Translations under genes and position numbers: made by a program
In this document: positions 5,710 through 6,578 of the stretch, piece after piece
Layout of the letters: each line of letters begins with the position of its first letter
Numbering within the stretch: the first letter of the stretch is position 1
The notes under the pieces: model-generated
The model's input: only the letters and a program-made list of their open reading frames with translations
What the model was told of the DNA's origin: nothing
The model's database searches: none
DNA from: Alphaproteobacteria bacterium
GTDB taxonomy: Bacteria; Pseudomonadota; Alphaproteobacteria; UBA6615
Reading direction: 5' to 3'
NCBI GenBank assembly: GCA_013003285.1
Contig: JABDJY010000302.1
Location: forward strand, 1 to 6,578
Length of the DNA stretch: 6,578 nucleotides

Positions 5710-5739
5710 GGGGAGGCACCGCGAAGGAGGTGCCTCCCC
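5710..5739 (-). promoter_or_regulatory. Perfect 11-bp stem-loop between tctC and tctB
   Basis: GGGGAGGCACC (5710-5720) and GGTGCCTCCCC (5729-5739) form a perfect, very G+C-rich stem with an eight-base loop. In the operon transcript it starts 15 bases after the tctC stop. The bases that follow it (CTTACGTTTC) contain no run of U, so it is not a standard intrinsic terminator. Position and stability fit a 3'-end protector or partial attenuator that keeps tctC mRNA more abundant than tctBA mRNA, as is common for binding-protein genes at the head of transporter operons. That role is inferred. Confidence 0.75.
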
Positions 5740-5754
5740 AAGACTAAAGCCGGT

Positions 5755-6578
5755 CTATAGGAAACCGAGTTCTTTCATTAGACCACCGATCTGCTCTTCC
5801 TGTTGAACCAGGAAGTCCAGGAACTTGTCGTCAGGATTGAATATGTCGACCCAGCCGTTGCGGTCGCGCACTTCGGCCCATTCCGGTGTGTCGTACATTT
5901 TGGTCAAGGCCGCGACATAGGCCTTCTGCTTGTCCTCCGACAGACCCGGGGCGGCGAAGAAACCGCGCCAATTGACGAATTCGGCGTCGATACCCTGCTC
6001 TTTCAATGTCGGGGCCTCGGGAAATGCGGCATTACGCTCGGCGCCGGTCATCGCAAGAATGCGGAATTCACCGGCGCGCGCCAGGTCGACGGCTTCGGAA
6101 AATCCGGTCGAACCAACTTCAACTTCACCCGACAATAGCGCGGCATTCAACTTACCGCCGGTGTCGAAGGGGATGTATTTGACGGTGGTGGGGTCTCCGC
6201 CAGCCGATTTGAACGCCATGGCCGCGACCAGATGATCCATGCCGCCGGGAACCGACCCGCCGCCAACCGAGACGCTTTTCGGATCCGTCTTGTAGGCCGC
6301 CACGACATCGCCAAAGCTTTTGAATTTACTGTCGTTGCGAACCACCAACGCCGCATAGTCGCCGATGGTGCCGGCAACCAGGGTGAGGTCGCGGAAATTT
6401 TGCGGAAACACCTTGGTCAGCGATCGGATGACGATCGGCGTTGAATTGACCATCAACGTACCTTCGTTCGACTTGGCATTCTCGATCAGCCAGCCGATGG
6501 CCTTGCCGCCGCCGCCGCCGGACATGTTCTCGTAGGTGGCCGTGCCGACAATGCCGGCCTTGGTCAATGCTTCGCCGG
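5755..6578 (-). CDS. tctC: Tripartite tricarboxylate transporter substrate-binding protein TctC (Bug family), 5' partial
   Basis: The frame is open to the right edge, so the signal peptide and the first ~50 residues are outside. About 273 residues are visible, of roughly 320 usual for the family. TctC/Bug proteins are periplasmic two-lobed receptors that bind carboxylates such as citrate, other dicarboxylates or aromatic acids and hand them to TctAB. Visible family features, counted from the window edge, are a glycine-rich ligand loop ENMSGGGGGKAIG (residues 16-28), VGGGSVPGGMDHLVAA (104-119), KYIPFDTGGKLNAALLSGEV (133-152) and APTLKEQGID (188-197), then NWRGFFAAPGL (202-212). The C-terminal helix ends EEQIGGLMKELGFL. 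The five-glycine loop replaces the more common PGAGG form. It is the first gene of the three in this window, and a stem-loop follows it. The ligand is unknown. Confidence 0.93.
   Translation of the reverse strand, partial: GEALTKAGIVGTATYENMSGGGGGKAIGWLIENAKSNEGTLMVNSTPIVIRSLTKVFPQNFRDLTLVAGTIGDYAALVVRNDSKFKSFGDVVAAYKTDPKSVSVGGGSVPGGMDHLVAAMAFKSAGGDPTTVKYIPFDTGGKLNAALLSGEVEVGSTGFSEAVDLARAGEFRILAMTGAERNAAFPEAPTLKEQGIDAEFVNWRGFFAAPGLSEDKQKAYVAALTKMYDTPEWAEVRDRNGWVDIFNPDDKFLDFLVQQEEQIGGLMKELGFL

Noticed and set aside
5681..5719. GTG at 5719 as the tctB start
   Set aside because: It lies within the stem of the intergenic hairpin and adds a 13-residue non-hydrophobic extension (MPPPYVSGELGTF) not expected for TctB.
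5709..5739. Rho-independent terminator after tctC
   Set aside because: The stem is strong, but the downstream bases in the transcript are CTTACGTTTC, without a U-tract, and tctB follows in the same operon.
1..6578. CRISPR array, tRNA, rRNA or insertion sequence
   Set aside because: No regularly spaced repeats, no cloverleaf-like sequence, no rRNA-like stretch, and no transposase or terminal inverted repeats were seen on either strand.

Overview
The window looks like part of an alphaproteobacterial chromosome, possibly Rhodospirillales-like. The evidence is the high G+C of most genes, strong GGAGG-type ribosome binding sites, and a tctC-tctB-tctA tricarboxylate transporter operon. The lineage is an inference from style and gene content and was not tested by a search.

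Layout from left to right. Positions 1-1136 (+) hold the C-terminal ~377 residues of an iron-sulfur TrmA/RlmD-type RNA (uracil-5-)methyltransferase that begins upstream of the window. Positions 1142-2531 hold a segment of visibly lower G+C, bounded by two ~46-bp direct repeats. The right repeat is the 3' end of a working gene and the left is a degenerate copy of it. Between the repeats lie a conserved-looking 171-residue gene broken by a one-base frameshift at a run of eight T, and an apparently intact RNA 2'-phosphotransferase (Tpt1/KptA). Positions 2487-3134 (-) hold an AhpD-like peroxidase-related protein. It is divergent from a small cupin gene at 3302-3631 (+). The right half is an operon on the minus strand: tctC (5' end cut off by the window edge), tctB and tctA, ending convergently against the cupin gene.

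How the genes work together. TctC binds a carboxylate in the periplasm and delivers it to the TctA/TctB membrane complex. A perfect 11-bp stem-loop lies between tctC and tctB and probably lets the binding-protein message accumulate above the membrane subunits. The AhpD-like protein and the cupin share a 167-bp divergent control region. The substrates of the transporter and of these two enzymes cannot be read from the sequence.

The most interesting part is 1142-2531. It appears to be a small acquired segment at the 3' end of the AhpD-like gene, carrying kptA and a frameshifted partner, with no integrase or transposase in view. The second point of interest is the tctC-tctB stem-loop: one arm is an exact 11-base match to the ribosome binding site of the cupin gene, so the transporter mRNA contains a sequence complementary to that site.
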